From the NCBI GenBank assembly GCA_036346225.1, contig JARFIW010000999.1, forward strand, positions 4,323,001 to 4,387,000: 64,000 nt of DNA, in the 5' to 3' direction. Source of the DNA: Platerodrilus igneus. Lineage: Eukaryota > Arthropoda > Insecta > Coleoptera > Lycidae. Shown here piece by piece: positions 1-9,921 of this stretch. Within the stretch, counting starts at the first letter, position 1; each line of letters opens with the position of its first letter. The notes beneath the pieces are model-generated. The model saw only the letters and a list, made by a program, of their open reading frames with translations. It was not told where the DNA came from and ran no database searches. The translations under genes were made by a program, and so were the position numbers.

Positions 1-22
1 GCCAACTAAGCTATTGCAATGC
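1..22 (+). pseudogene. Jockey-like endonuclease fragment, left of insertion
   Basis: These 22 bases equal 18662-18683 of copy B. There they encode part of a decayed Jockey-like endonuclease, just before the residues LCDLYLPDGRW. The last four bases, ATGC, are the target duplication of the element that starts at 23. The reading frame resumes at 3362. Confidence 0.7.
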
Positions 23-917
23 TGTAACGGGCATTTTTGTAGTTTAACCTTTTTACGCTTTACCAATTCGTAAATACTTCAGAATAATTCAGAATTGTAT
101 GCAATTTAACTCGTGTGTATTAATTAAAGATAGTTTAATTGAAGATTGATTTTCAATTAATAAATAAATTGCAAGGAACGAATTTTAAATAGGATTATTC
201 GTAAATTACTTTCCAACTTATCGAAAATGATAAACACCTCGTAATTAATTAGTAGATATAAATTTTGTTCCTTATGTGGATATACGAGTCTAGATAATAG
301 TCGATACGCGGTTGGAATAACAACGATTGAATATAAACAGAGGAGCAATTGTAGTTTGTTCTTCGTTCCTATATATATATATATATATTAATTACGTTAA
401 AAATACTGTTTGCTTTTCTGCTTTGAAAATAGTGAGAATGAATGCGGGATAAATTTTAAAATTGTTCATTAACAAGCACGGCACGATTTTAATTGTTTTA
501 GTGATACGCGTTGCTTTACTAATTGTTTTTATTGTTGATTTTCTGTTGGAAGTAAAAGTAGTAGAACTTGTTGGACTCGACCCGCACGTGTGTTTTAAGG
601 ACATTTTGACGGACGGTTTTACTTTAGTGATACACGTGCTTTACTCATTGTGTTTTTTTATTGGTGCTTTGTCTTTTGATACTTAAACTGTGTGTGCGAT
701 CTAGTTTCGCGGTCCTTTTTTTTTATCAAAGTATCTAAAATAGAACATTGCTTACGCAAATTTCGTTATTCAAAAACATTAGATTTTTCTTTGTTACCAT
801 AGGTAGCAAATAAAACACCTTACGTTACTGTTAGTTTAATGCATTACATCGTGCCTTGAAAGCCCGTGATTCTAAATTTTTATTACCATTTTTTTACGAT
901 TTGTGTTACAAAGTATT
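23..917 (+). repeat. Inverted partial LTR (left arm of palindrome)
   Basis: This is the first ~895 bp of the LTR found complete on the minus strand at 1690-3361. It breaks off at about 917, after the shared stretch ending TTACAAAGTATTTC. It includes the TATA-like run at 370-389, which is longer here than in the right arm (about 3006-3013) or in the LTR at 60.8 kb. Two ORF-like shadows in the two arms are the same sequence read from each arm and are not genes. Confidence 0.88.
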
Positions 918-1665
918 TCCTTTATACAAACCGCGATCCCAAAGCAACGATGTATTTTTAAGTACTCTAACAGAAAGGGAGCGAAAAATGTTCAGCTATA
1001 AAAATGCCCGTTACAGATTAAGGACGGATGTCTCTTTAGAAAAGAAACAGCACAGTTTCCAACCTCAAGAAATTGGTTTCGCGCGCGCAGTAACCAAAAG
1101 AAAGAAAAGTAGCGAGGAAGGAAACCAACAGCAATAGCTAACATAAGACACAAGTGTCAAGCCTCAAGTAAGCTAGGGAACGACAAACGGAAAACTGGAA
1201 AAAGTAACGAAAGGTTTCAACTGGGGTATCAAGAAGGAAAAAAAAGTCGTATAATACAACCAGATCTAGATCGGGGACATTAGGATTATATTTAAGTGAG
1301 GTAGCGAAAGTGACGTGAAGAAAAGAAGAAAAAAAAAGGTGGTGTACAGAAAACTTGGGCGCAAGTGTTTTCCAGAACGAAATTACCGGCTAAAACATAA
1401 CTCTGATAATTCACACAAAAAAAAAATTACAATCAAGGAATTTCTATATAGCGAAGGAAAAAGATTCAAGACTACACCACAAAAAAAAATTAGAGCCAGC
1501 CAATATAGGCAGAAAAGAAAATCGAACCGATACACAAAAAAAAATCAAGTAAAAAAAAATCAAGGTCATAAAAAAAAATTTAGAAAATCAAGAGCAACCA
1601 AAAACAATCGAGCCGATACACCAATCGGGCCCCTCAAAAAAGTCGATCCCCTCAAAAAAAGTCGA
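918..1665 (-). other. LTR-element leader plus start of a second, divergent LTR
   Basis: On the minus strand, 1665-1016 is a T-rich leader matching 62280-63340. At 1015 a new TGTAACGGGCATTTTTATAG begins and runs 98 bp to 918. It resembles the LTR start but is diverged, then joins abruptly to the inverted LTR arm. The simplest reading is the beginning of a 3' LTR at which copying switched strand. The 130-codon open frame at 1315-1707 is a lysine-rich artefact of the A-rich leader complement. Confidence 0.65.
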
Positions 1666-1683
1666 GCCCCACGTTGGGCGCCA
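1666..1683 (-). promoter_or_regulatory. Primer-binding site (tRNA-Lys type)
   Basis: The minus strand reads TGGCGCCCAACGTGGGGC. This is the primer-binding sequence complementary to the 3' end of tRNA-Lys used by several retroviruses and LTR retrotransposons. It lies 6 bp after the LTR end ...CGTAGCA (1690). Its position fixes the LTR boundary and the sense strand of the parent element. Four tandem copies are present in the relative at 62133-62276. Confidence 0.85.
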
Positions 1684-1689
1684 AATTTC

Positions 1690-3361
1690 TGCTACGTTGG
1701 CTCGTAGCCGTGCGTAACCCAAAGAGAATCAAAGAAATGACCGGGCTCAATCGGAGATTAGGGGGGGTTGTAGAAAGCAGACTGACATATGATGTATGCG
1801 GCGGTAAGGAGTTAGTGACAATACCTGCAAGAAAATTAGTTAAGCAAACCTGAAATAAAAGAATAATAAGCATAGCAGCAATGAAAAGTCTAAGTTATTC
1901 AGTACTTTGTAGAATGTAAATAAAACTGTTTAGATAAACTATATAATATAATCACGATAAAAGCATTACAAAAATTTTTATCACAAAGTGAGGTAATATT
2001 GGGGAGTAGCAGAAACGTTTCCTCACACACCAATTAAACATAAATCAGACAAAATGTTAACAAAAGATAAATAGATAAGGCACAATTGATATGAGTAATC
2101 CAGTAGTATTGATTTTGTTTTTCTTTCTTTTTTTTTTCTTAATAGCAGGCAAGTCTATTGTAAAAGGTATCAGAACGACAAAGATATTGCAAAACAACGG
2201 ATAGATATTTAAAGTCATATCAAGTAGGAAATAGTTCAACTTACATAAAGTCCTTCAGTAACGCTTCCTTGCAATTGAAGTGTGGGATACACGATGTCTT
2301 GCACTAACGAAGCACTTCACCCTTGATTATGAGGGTGTTGATGGAATTTCTCACACTTTACACTCATCACACCTACGTATTTCACTGGTGTTAGCAGCAG
2401 ACATTATCATGCTGATGGAACCATGTAGCATTGATAAATTTATTGTTAATTCTATTTCCTCAGACAATAATTTCGAAATACTTTGTAACACAAATCGTAA
2501 AAAAAATGGTAATAAAAATTTAGAATCACGGGCTTTCAAGGCACGATGTAATGCATTAAACTAACAGTAACGTAAGGTGTTTTATTTGCTACCTATGGTA
2601 ACAAAGAAAAATCTAATGTTTTTGAATAACGAAATTTGCGTAAGCAATGTTCTATTTTAGATACTTTGATAAAAAAAAGGACCGCGAAACTAGATTGCAC
2701 ACACAGTTTAAGTATCAAAAGACAAAGCACCAATAAAAAAACACAATGAGTAAAGCACGTGTATCACTAAAGTAAAACCGTCCGTCAAAATGTCCTTAAA
2801 ACACACGTGCGGGTCGAGTCCAACAAGTTCTACTACTTTTACTTCCAACAGAAAATCAACAATAAAAACAATTAGTAAAGCAACGCGTATCACTAAAACA
2901 ATTAAAATCGTGCCGTGCTTGTTAATGAACAATTTTAAAATTTATCCCGCATTCATTCTCACTATTTTCAAAGCAGAAAAGCAAACAGTATTTTTAACGT
3001 AATTAATATATATAGGAACGAAGAACAAACTACAACTGCTCCTCTGTTTATATTCAATCGTTGTTATTCCAACCGCGTATCGACTATTATCTAGACTCGT
3101 ATATCCACATAAGGAACAAAATTTATATCTACTAATTAATTACGAGCTGTTTATCATTTTCGATAAGTTGGAAAGTAATTTACGAATAATTCTATTTAAA
3201 ATTCGTTCCTTGCAATTTATTTATTAATTGAAAATCAATCTTCAATTAAACTATCTTTAATTAATACACACGAGTTAAATTGCATACAATTCTGAATTAT
3301 TCTGAAGTATTTACGAATTGGTAAAGCGTAAAAAGGTTAAACTACAAAAATGCCCGTTACA
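1690..3361 (-). repeat. Complete LTR (right arm and centre of palindrome)
   Basis: This 1672-bp LTR begins TGTAACGGGC at 3361 and ends CGTAGCA at 1690, directly before the primer-binding site. It is homologous over its length to the LTR at 60542-62126, with divergence and indels. It contains a TATA-like stretch near 3006-3013 (CTATATATATTAATTA on the minus strand). No coding capacity is evident. Confidence 0.8.
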
Positions 3362-3552
3362 ATGCGATCTATACCTACCCGATGGCAGGTGGACACATAC
3401 TGAAATACTGTTACAAGTTATTGTCCTAAGGCGTCAAAAGCTAATATAGACACGGAGATCCTAACAATCAAACTGAGAATTTTAGGGAAATGTGTAGGTT
3501 AACCCAGAATAGGAATAAATGGAGGCACGCGTCTAACCAGTTCCAGGACTGA
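3362..3552 (+). pseudogene. Non-LTR ORF2 remnant: endonuclease piece joined to an ORF2 C-terminus (copy A)
   Basis: After the ATGC duplication the frame gives CDLYLPDGRWT, a conserved stretch of Jockey-like apurinic endonucleases. About 120 bp later a different frame gives NRNKWRHASNQFQD and a stop at 3550-3552. This looks like the C-terminus of a non-LTR ORF2, and is followed by ATGATGATGA, the kind of 3' end seen in RTE-like elements. The whole RT domain is absent, so this is an internally deleted copy or a chimera. The same C-terminus motif recurs near 59200. Confidence 0.65.
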
Positions 3553-5199
3553 AAATGATGATGATAAGTTTATTTCACTGCCCTAGGTTCGAAAAGTTAA
3601 TGCCGCACAGTACAATAAAATAACACAACTATAAGCAATACGCCAAAGTAAAGAATATAAATTCCTTATATAAAAGCTTACTTGTAACAGTCAAACTCAA
3701 GCGTTCTGCAAAGTACGTCCGCTCGGTTCCCAGAATAATACATCTGAATGTAAACAAGGAATTTGTACACAAAGGATAACTGGTGGCCACCCTTCAGATA
3801 GACTAGATTAACAATTTATAAGAAGTTGTATTTAAGAACCTCACTTACTTCACTTCGCTTGCAACTGGAACCTTTTAGATGTTACTTGCATAGCTCTAAT
3901 ACATCCTTAAAATAGCTTAAAATTATTGACTATGTATGCAAATTGTCCGTACAGGGGTTTTAGTTCAGTTTTAATTCAAGCTTTGAATATAATACTAGTT
4001 TTTATTCAAGTCTTGATCTATAAAGTGATACGAGATAAATTAGTGTGACACAGTATTAAAATAAATAGGTCTATGAGATATAAATTATAGTAGTAATCGA
4101 TGTAAATTAACAATTAGTGCTTTGATAATAATTAAGAAGATATCGTAGTTTTAAGAAGTTAGTATTTGTACTGTTAGCGACTGGCTGTAAATAAATATTT
4201 GTTGGTGCTGTAGAATTTCACTGCGGCTACGAGTAGTTGAAAGAGATTGCGTAATCAGTTGTATAATAAGAAACTGTTGTTTGAGCAAATAGAGTTTTTG
4301 ATGCATTGGTGTCAAGTCGTGGTATTGTAGTGAAAAAGACATTTAAACAATTTCCTATTGCATGTTTACCACTCATAGTTAACAAGACCAAAATTTTCTG
4401 GCTCTGCAAAGTAACACAAGCTTTACAGAAATAGTACAGCAAACTGCCATAAACCTTACTGAAAATTATATCAGAACGTGAGAACCGTTGAAAAATTAAC
4501 AGAGGAGTTTATACAGGAAGCTATAAAAACCACGGAGAAACCGGATCAAAAGTTTGAAACGGTCGAACAAGGACTAATTGAAAAGTTTATACAGGAAACT
4601 ACAAAATCCGCTAAGTGCAAGCACAAAGAAATCTTAGCGCCAGTGATACCACAGCACATCCCAGAATTTAAGAATGTCGAGGAATATGAAACGACGTCAA
4701 GGTTCAATGTGAAACAAACAACCGTTTTACAACTGATCTATCCAACATAAATGCGCTTGAAGTTATTGCGATGCTATAACTCTTTTATTATTTTTTTAAG
4801 TTGCAATTTAAAATTTAAGTCGTATGTTCAACTTTGCAAACTCTTTTGATCAACTGATGCGACATTAGCGGGGTTTTCTTCTAAAAAATTGCATGAAAGG
4901 GAAATTTGTATTTAAAAAATGAAAATTTTGTTCGGCAACTTATTATTAAGTTATTCACAATAGAAGTCAAGCTTAAAAAGTCTGTGTACGCTTATTAAAT
5001 TTCAAACTTTCACAAATTCTTTACAAATGAGAAAATATGGAAAATGGGAAGGTTGTTATAAGTAGAAAACAGTGAAGGCTTGAGAATTTGAAAGATTGGG
5101 AGGTTTATATAAACGAGTGGCAACAACTAAATACTGGTATCTGATTTGAACTATTTAGAAAATTATAAATCGGTTCTTTACTTTAAAGTTTACTACATC
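3553..5199. other. Unclassified stretch U, copy A
   Basis: About 1.65 kb between the ORF2 remnant and the TTTA array, nearly identical to 18872-20536. Apart from the small open frame at 4478-4750 I recognise nothing in it. Composition is AT-rich and there is no inverted repeat. Short minus-strand frames near 4151-4442 occur in both copies but show no family features. Confidence 0.5.
4478..4750 (+). CDS. Unrecognised 90-residue Glu/Lys-rich open frame with internal duplication
   Basis: The frame contains two related segments, VEKLTEEFIQEAIKT and IEKFIQETTKSAK, about 35 residues apart, so it arose by a short tandem duplication. It is hydrophilic with no membrane segment, and a short helix is plausible. 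Copy B (19796-20084) has 17-18 extra bases, which shifts the frame, and a later stop, so at least one copy is dead. I do not recognise a family. It may be the tail of a decayed transposon protein rather than a gene. Confidence 0.25.
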   Translation: MRTVEKLTEEFIQEAIKTTEKPDQKFETVEQGLIEKFIQETTKSAKCKHKEILAPVIPQHIPEFKNVEEYETTSRFNVKQTTVLQLIYPT

Positions 5200-5235
<36 letters not shown>

Positions 5236-5236
5236 T
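5200..5236. repeat. Short (TTTA)n array, about 9 units
   Basis: A run of TTTA units ends in TATACACTACTTAACAGG. On the minus strand it is the (TAAA)n tail of the non-LTR element whose C-terminus follows at 5456-5835. The same site in copy B is about 30 times longer (20537-21637). Confidence 0.95.
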
Positions 5237-5835
5237 ATACACTACTTAACAGGTTAGACCAATTACAAAGTAGGCACCAAATCAAATACATTAATACAAA
5301 AATTAAAAAGGGATTATGTCAAATAAGTAAATACAATAAGTATAAAATTAAACAAGAAAAAAAACAAAAACCGTAAAACATAATCTGAAAGAGAATACAG
5401 TCAAAACACAAGGAAAGGCAGAGGATGGGTAGGCAAGGAACACTAAAATAATTGGTTAATCTGTGCACAGACAAGTTAATTTAATGTGTGACAAAGAAAC
5501 ATGGAAGATATCAAGAGATTTACATTTGTTTTGAAATGTTGTGCACATAAAGTACAGAGGGGAAAACTTAAGCACATTGGTTCTTGGGGTGTTTAAATAA
5601 AACATATCGTCGCTCCTGGTAGATGTAGGCACTCGGAAATTAACAGCAGATAATAAATAGGGAGTGTCTATTAAGTTATTAACTACTTTATAGAGAAATG
5701 CCACAACACTAAAATCACGTCGCGATTTAAATGATGTTACAGAGAATCTGCGTAGAAGTAGGTTATGGTCGTAACCTATACATGGATAAACCGAGTCCTC
5801 CTTGTAAGCTAGGTATTTAAGAAAGTGACGTTGTA
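5237..5835 (-). pseudogene. Non-LTR retrotransposon ORF2 C-terminus and 3' UTR (copy A)
   Basis: The minus-strand frame from 5835 to 5456 stays open. It contains FLKYLAYKEDSV, FKSRRDFSVVAFLYKVVNN and NTPRTNVLKFSPLY, the pattern of the C-terminal region after the RT domain in Jockey/CR1-like elements. A 3' UTR (5455-5237) leads into the TAAA tail. The frame is cut at 5830-5835 (GTTGTA) by element X. Its missing upstream part matches the RT frame at 29850-31025. Confidence 0.8.
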
Positions 5836-5866
5836 TATGAGGCGCCGTTTGTGTCTATAATAAATA

Positions 5867-5869
<3 letters not shown>

Positions 5870-5912
<43 letters not shown>

Positions 5913-5970
5913 CTAATATATATGTAAAATATTTTGTAATATATATTTTTTCAAATATATATATATTTTT

Positions 5971-6004
<34 letters not shown>

Positions 6005-6056
6005 AAATATATATATTTAAAAATATATATATATATATTTTAAAATATATATATTT

Positions 6057-6090
<34 letters not shown>

Positions 6091-6131
6091 AAAATATATA
6101 TATATATGTATTTAAATATATATATATTTAA

Positions 6132-6174
<43 letters not shown>

Positions 6175-6175
6175 A

Positions 6176-6212
<37 letters not shown>

Positions 6213-6393
6213 TATATATATATATATATATATTTAAAAATATATATATTTAAAAATATATATATATTTAAAAATATATATATATATATATATATATATT
6301 TAAAAAATATATATATATTTAAAAAATATATACATATATATATTTAAAAAATATATATATATTGAATTAAGTAACATTGAAATATATATATAA
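5870..6393. repeat. (AT)n-rich microsatellite block with TTTAAAA interruptions
   Basis: Runs of TA dinucleotides are broken by TTTAAAAA-type motifs. Copy B has a shorter, rearranged version (22276-22556). The block lies between the terminal repeat and the palindrome arm of X. Length and phase differ between copies, as expected for a fast-evolving array. Confidence 0.95.
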
Positions 6394-6472
6394 TTTTGCA
6401 TTGGACTACCGCCCGATAGAGGCGCTGTTCTTATTCTGAACGCGTGCGTCTATTAGAGATCGCACGTTTTCA

Positions 6473-6520
6473 GAGTTAAGCAAACTCGCTGTGGTCAGTA
6501 CTTGGGTGGGTGGACGCTGT
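6473..6520 (+). pseudogene. 5S rRNA-like fragment in the left arm of X
   Basis: GTTAAGCAAACTCGCTGTGG, then TCAGTACTTGGGTGGGTGGACGC, matches the internal promoter and downstream part of 5S rRNA. It is followed by eight T residues, a Pol III terminator-like run. The 3' end of the 5S is missing. A diverged 5' half may extend back to about 6440. Confidence 0.65.
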
Positions 6521-6983
6521 TTTTTTTAAGAGCGTACATATACATATAGCAGTTGCAGGACCGTGTAGCACATCTCGACATGCACATAAATAATAATTTA
6601 ACAATCCTGTACACGAGTTCAATGCAAATTTCGGTGCTGTATGTGATTTTCGCTTGACATACATTTTATTTATTATACCTGTTGATGGTTGCAAGACGCC
6701 GACACAAAGGAGGGTTACTTACAATTGCAGAAGAGCATGCTTGCTATTATCTAGTGATTATACGACTAATTGCTCGTCTTTCAGTCTACTATTCGGCTGT
6801 CGTTTATTAAATTTTTGAGTAATTTTAAGAAAACGCGGAGTTTGAATATTTGCTAGATGCATTCTCATAAGCACTTTACATACCCGGAACGCAACATATC
6901 CATATAAAGTTGGGGTTGTGTAATTTAATAAAAATTACAAAGTCAGGGAAAACTACGATATTCCAGCGTAAAAAGAAAAAAAA

Positions 6984-7105
6984 GGACAACCACACGCGGT
7001 GTGTTCCCAAGCGGTCACCCACCCAAGTACTGACCGCGCTCAACGTTGCTTAACTGCGGTAATCGGACGAGAAGCTGTGCTTTTCAACATGCTATCGTCG
7101 TCGTC
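6984..7105 (-). rRNA. 5S rRNA-like sequence in the loop of X (copy A), probable pseudogene
   Basis: The minus strand matches insect 5S rRNA over its full length: TTCTCGTCCGATTACCG, AGTTAAGCAACGTTGAGCGC, GGTCAGTACTTGGGTGGG, TGACCGCTTGGGAACAC. The ends (GACGACGAC and GTGGTTGTC) still pair at 8 of 9 positions as helix I. A T-rich run (minus strand of 6971-6983) follows and could terminate Pol III. An extra AC in GGGAACACACCGCG makes it 122 nt instead of the usual 120. Whether it is transcribed cannot be told. A 5S-derived SINE head is an alternative, but the sequence is full length and sits in a palindrome loop. Confidence 0.8.
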
Positions 7106-7482
7106 TATACTTAATGTCGCGTTCCGGGTATGTAAAGTGCATATGAGAATGCATCTAGCAAATATTCAAACTCCGCGTTTTCTTAAAATTACTCAAAAAT
7201 TTAATAAACGACAGCCGAATAGTAGACTGAAAGACGAGCAATTAGTCGTATAATCATTACATAATAGCAAGCACTTTCTTCTGCAATTGTAAGTAACCCT
7301 CCTTTGTGTCGGCGTCTTGCAACCATCAACAGGTATAATAAATAAAATGTATGTCAAGCGAAAATCACATGCAGCACCGAAATTTGCATTGAACTCGTGT
7401 ACAGGATTGTTAAATAATTATTTATGTACATGTCGAGATGTGCTACACGGTCCAGCAACTGCTATATGTATATGTACGCTCC

Positions 7483-7540
7483 TAAAAAAAACAGTGTCCA
7501 CCCACCCAAGTACTGACCACAGCGAGGTTGCTTAACTCTG
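7483..7540 (-). pseudogene. 5S rRNA-like fragment in the right arm of X
   Basis: This is the inverted copy of the fragment at 6473-6520. It reads on the minus strand with GGTCAGTACTTGGGTGGGTG and a T-run ending at about 7486. It is part of the palindrome arm. Confidence 0.65.
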
Positions 7541-7718
7541 AAAACGCGCGATCTCTAATAGACGCACGCGTTCAGAATAAGAACAGCGCCTCTATCGGGC
7601 GGTAGTCCAATGCAAAATTATATATATATTTCATTGTTACTTAATTCAATATATATATTTTTAAATATATATATATATATATATATATATTAAATATATA
7701 TATTTTTAAATATATATA

Positions 7719-7757
<39 letters not shown>

Positions 7758-7762
<5 letters not shown>

Positions 7763-9878
7763 CATATTTAGACCAGGGTAGAAAATTAAATAATCACATC
7801 AAATAATTTTAATCACCGTGTATAAGGAATTTTATTAGATAATACGCTTTATTAAAAAACCGTGGAGAATAAAAATTCATTCGTTTCATTAAAAATAAGA
7901 GATTTAAATCATGTACAAGACGCTTTATATCAAAAGAAGCAGTATTAAAAAGCTCTATGTAAAGAAACAAAGAGAAATTACGTGCAAAATTTATATTAAT
8001 TAACTCTATTTTAAGTAACCGGTACTAAACAAAACGTACAGATAATGATTAATATTTAGTTAGGATTCACTAAAATTTAAAGGGTATTTATTTTAATTGA
8101 AGTTAATTGAACCGTTAGTAACATATAATATCTATAAAAACTTGTAAAAACCCAATAAAATGCAAATCGTAGAGGGGTTAGTTAGAAGTAGGATGTTTAA
8201 ACACCTGCGTATTTTTAAAAGGCTCATTCTGCGTAAATGTTGCAGATAATTAATGGTTACAAAGAATCTTGGAGAAACCGTGGCTTAATATTCACGGGAA
8301 GGCGCGATACGGGGTTATTTAACCCAGATAGTCCACATGGACTGAAATAATCGATAATAAGGAATATCAATTTGCACTAATAAGAACAGGGTAGATAGAG
8401 ACAGATAATATGCGCAAGACCGAGGCACATATAGTAAAAGGCGTGAGTAGAGCAACGTCATAGGGTTGCGATTGGTTGAAAGTAAAAGGCAAAATTTGAG
8501 AGGTAAAAATAACATTTCTGTATAAAATTCAATTAGTTATTTCCAGACGTTGCGTGCCGTGTCGAAATTTCTGAGATTTAACTGGGGCGAGTGCAAAATT
8601 CGTAAAAATCGCATGCCGGGCTGCGGAATGGGAACATAGCATGCGAAATTCTTTAGAATTGTCCGTTTTGAGGACTCGACCGACAGACAGGCTAACCTCT
8701 ATATATACCCAGGGGAATATGAACAAGCTCTCTTAGATCTTCGACTTGATTCAACGCGTTAAACAGTGCTTTTTAGTTTTCCGGTTTTGATTAAATAACT
8801 TAAACAGTTTGCTCGAATATTTTGTGATTTAAAACAGCTTGTTCTTTACGTGCTACAATGAATGTACTTTAGTGCACTTAGAAAAGAAGATACAAGGTAA
8901 TAAAGTTTAGTATCACTGTACCAATTAGTAAAATTTACAACGACAAATGAATACACAAAAGTAGGCAGTTTTGGCGTATATTGGTGAAAAAAGCATGAAT
9001 TTCTTTGCTATTTTTCGGTGGTATTAATAATTAAATGGTGCATAAACGTGTCTGGATCCACAAAACAAGGTTCAGATATACACAGATGAGTTCCGGAAAA
9101 GCCCAGAAACAACTTTAAATAAATGGTGATGGAGAAAATTTTAAAAGCATTGAGAATCAGAAGCCGTAAATATAACCCAGTTGGAATGGTGTAATTAACA
9201 AAGGGACGATGTACATTGAAGCTACGAGTGCAGTAACCTTCAGGTAAATTATACTATTTTGTTTGAACTTTGATATTTTTGTGTGTGTTGAATAACTTTA
9301 TAATTGATTTACTCAAAATGGACAGTAGTGAAATTGTACTAACAATAAAATTTTAATTTTAAGGTGAAATTTGCTTGTTTAAGTAGAAAGGGGTATTTAG
9401 TATTGATGTTCTGGATTATGATGAAAATTTGGGTATGTCTTTGAGCTCAATTAGACGAACCTGGTTAATTAACGTAAAGGGGTGGTAGATGCTCCTTTTG
9501 TACTCAGACTCCGGTCTGCATATATTGTTATATTAATTAGTAGGCATCGTACAAGGACTTTAATTCTGGATGCACATTAAAATGATAATAAATTTAATCT
9601 TGAAATTTTCTGATACTGAAATTTATGCTGAATTTTAATGTTGAAATTTTAATGTATTGTGAATATTGATGTAAATAGAGTTAACGTTGATGTTTGTGAT
9701 AGGAATGTGTTTGTTTTTTTTATGATTGAGGATGAAAGTTATCTAGAGGAGCAGCCGAGGCGATTAACAGAAGAAAGTCAATGGACCAACACAGTTAAGG
9801 TAATGAATAGCTTTTGTAGGATTCACAGCATTCTTGACGCCCAATTCGTGAGGCTCGATTCTAATACAGGAAACACAG

Positions 9879-9881
<3 letters not shown>
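7758..9881 (+). mobile_element. Unclassified repeat Y, copy A
   Basis: A 2.1-kb sequence bounded by (AT)n arrays is repeated in inverted orientation at 27687-29772. It encodes no long protein. It carries a conserved TATA-type promoter motif near 8697. Near its end, TGACGCCCAATTCGTGAGGC resembles a degenerate tRNA-Lys primer-binding site. It could be a long LTR plus leader from a non-autonomous LTR element. No TG...CA boundaries or target duplication are clear, so the class is open. Confidence 0.55.
8690..8735 (+). promoter_or_regulatory. TATA-type promoter motif in repeat Y
   Basis: CTCTATATATACCCAGGGG is followed by GAATATGAACAAGCTCTCTTAG. The inverted copy of Y keeps the TATATATA and the downstream AATATGAACAAGCTCTC (28790-28820), although the surrounding sequence has drifted. 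This suggests a promoter, as in an LTR, but no transcript is shown. Confidence 0.4.

Positions 9882-9921
<40 letters not shown>

Larger units (their letters stand above)
23..3361. mobile_element. Palindromic LTR-derived element with 5'-LTR ends at both termini
   Basis: The insertion starts TGTAACGGGC and ends GCCCGTTACA, and is flanked by ATGC at 19-22 and 3362-3365. Copy B has a single ATGC at 18680-18683, so the empty site is visible in the window. Arms 23-917 and 2484-3361 are inverted copies at about 99% identity; the main difference is the length of a TA run after the arm's GTTCC. Read on the minus strand the order is: full LTR (3361 to 1690), tRNA-Lys primer-binding site (1683-1666), leader, the first 98 bp of a second divergent LTR (1015-918), then an inverted LTR start (917-23). 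The internal part matches 61320-63340 at moderate identity, so the parent is the LTR element at 60.5 kb. No protein is encoded. The 4-bp duplication and TG/CA ends suggest integrase-mediated insertion of a palindromic cDNA; the mechanism is inference. Confidence 0.88.
1..7660. repeat. Segmental duplication, copy A (interrupted by the 23-3361 insertion)
   Basis: Bases 1-22 and 3362-7660 align nearly base for base with 18662-23775. The unit holds the end of a Jockey-like endonuclease, an unclassified 1.65 kb stretch, a TTTA array, the antisense RT 3' end and the 5S-bearing palindrome. Differences between copies are scattered single bases, one 17-18 bp indel near 4580, the TTTA array length and the 3.34 kb insertion. 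The left edge is cut by the window. On the right, copy A continues through a mirrored AT-rich flank to about 7660, while copy B stops at 23775. Confidence 0.93.
5836..7757. mobile_element. Foldback element X with 5S rRNA core, copy A (right end lost)
   Basis: X begins TATGAGGCGCCGTTTGTGTC, straight after the GTTGTA that becomes its target duplication in copy B. A terminal repeat of 36 bp (5836-5871) leads into about 520 bp of AT-rich microsatellite. A 1.2-kb palindrome follows: left arm about 6394-6894, loop 6895-7117, right arm about 7118-7620. The mirror symmetry continues outward for about 45 bp into the AT flanks. The loop holds a complete 5S rRNA-like sequence and each arm a shorter 5S-like piece. 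No protein is encoded. The right terminal repeat is not found in this copy; repeat Y begins at 7758 instead. Confidence 0.8.

Noticed and set aside
1315..1707. 130-residue Lys/Arg-rich frame resembling a basic nuclear protein
   Set aside because: It is the complement of the T-rich LTR leader; the same leader at 62.3 kb reads as non-coding.
6984..7105. Functional host 5S rRNA gene
   Set aside because: A 2-nt insertion, location in a foldback loop next to AT arrays and lack of a tandem 5S array make a captured or pseudogene copy more likely; not excluded.
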